Origin: Lethocerus indicus
Lineage: Eukaryota; Arthropoda; Insecta; Hemiptera; Belostomatidae
Direction of reading: 5' to 3'
Length of the DNA: 64,000 bases
Assembly (NCBI GenBank): GCA_019843655.1
Contig: JACDQD010000005.1
Coordinates: 14,411,575-14,475,574, forward strand
This document shows, piece after piece, positions 63,942 through 64,000 of this stretch (position 1 is its first letter; the number at the start of each line of letters is the position of its first letter). The notes under the pieces are model-generated. The model made no database searches and had not been told where the DNA came from. It saw only the letters and a list, made by a program, of their open reading frames with translations. A program made the position numbers and the translations under genes.

Positions 63942-64000
63942 GTAGATTTGCTGTGTTTCTGTCTCCTCTCGCTGGTTTGGTCTTTTGCTAGACCGGTTTC
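63942..64000. mobile_element. Foldback element, copy 2 (cut by window end)
   Basis: 63942-63984 aligns with the reverse complement of 27219-27261 at 39 of 43 positions. 63961-63990 aligns directly with 27180-27209 at 29 of 30. It therefore carries one arm of the same foldback family. The sequence then reads GACCGGTTTC and stops at the window edge, so the second arm cannot be seen. Confidence 0.65.

Overview
The window looks like non-coding nuclear DNA from an invertebrate, most likely an arthropod or insect. The background is AT-rich (roughly 60% A+T by eye) and broken by short CpG-rich blocks in which CG is not depleted. There are long (AT)n and (AC)n arrays, a mutated non-LTR retrotransposon relic, fragments carrying tRNA-type promoter boxes and a foldback repeat. 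I see no ribosome-binding sites, operons, packed ORFs, CRISPR array or phage modules, so it is not bacterial. The host assignment is an inference.

No protein-coding gene can be supported. The longest open frames (148, 140, 140, 131, 129 and 127 codons) are about as long as chance gives in six frames of 64 kb at this composition. None shows a domain I recognise. Two frames, an ORF ending at a splice-donor-like site (25046-25252) and an aromatic-rich ORF (34245-34511), are listed as possible exons at low confidence. I see no convincing tRNA, rRNA or conserved microRNA gene.

What can be supported is repeat biology. (1) A decayed LINE reverse transcriptase lies on the minus strand at 20700-20918. 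It retains a block reading SISLLSVLGKALERVV and, after a frameshift, KGCSTEDV. (2) A foldback element at 27128-27276 has an internal 19-bp stem; a second, partial copy at 63942-64000 runs off the window end. (3) tRNA-type A or B boxes sit at 2069-2112, 20169-20179, 41990-42034 and 46011-46021 (minus), suggesting old SINEs. (4) A short degenerate motif (CTGAYGATGG...GAAACSGGTC) recurs at 2114, 7147, 33654 and 49178. (5) Seven (AT)n arrays of 36-53 bp are present, three of them exactly 44 bp, one fused to (CA)12. (6) An almost perfect 21-bp hairpin lies at 53240-53285, with several shorter ones elsewhere.

Layout: 1-19.3 kb is AT-rich unique DNA with CpG-rich blocks at about 3.9, 10.3, 13.4, 14.5, 15.4, 16.9 and 17.6 kb. 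19.3-20.9 kb is a repeat cluster: (AC)20, an A-box, (AT)22 and the LINE relic. 25-29 kb holds a possible exon, an AT array, the foldback element and a CpG-rich, Z-DNA-prone, C-rich block. 31.8-38.4 kb has a G tract, a CpG block, three AT arrays and a GGA tract. 41.9-51 kb has tRNA-like boxes, palindromes and a G-quadruplex candidate. 52-64 kb has two AT arrays, the strongest hairpin, a TAATTA cluster and the second foldback copy. The CpG-rich blocks embedded in TAAT-rich DNA resemble intergenic or intronic regulatory DNA, but no sequence here proves that.
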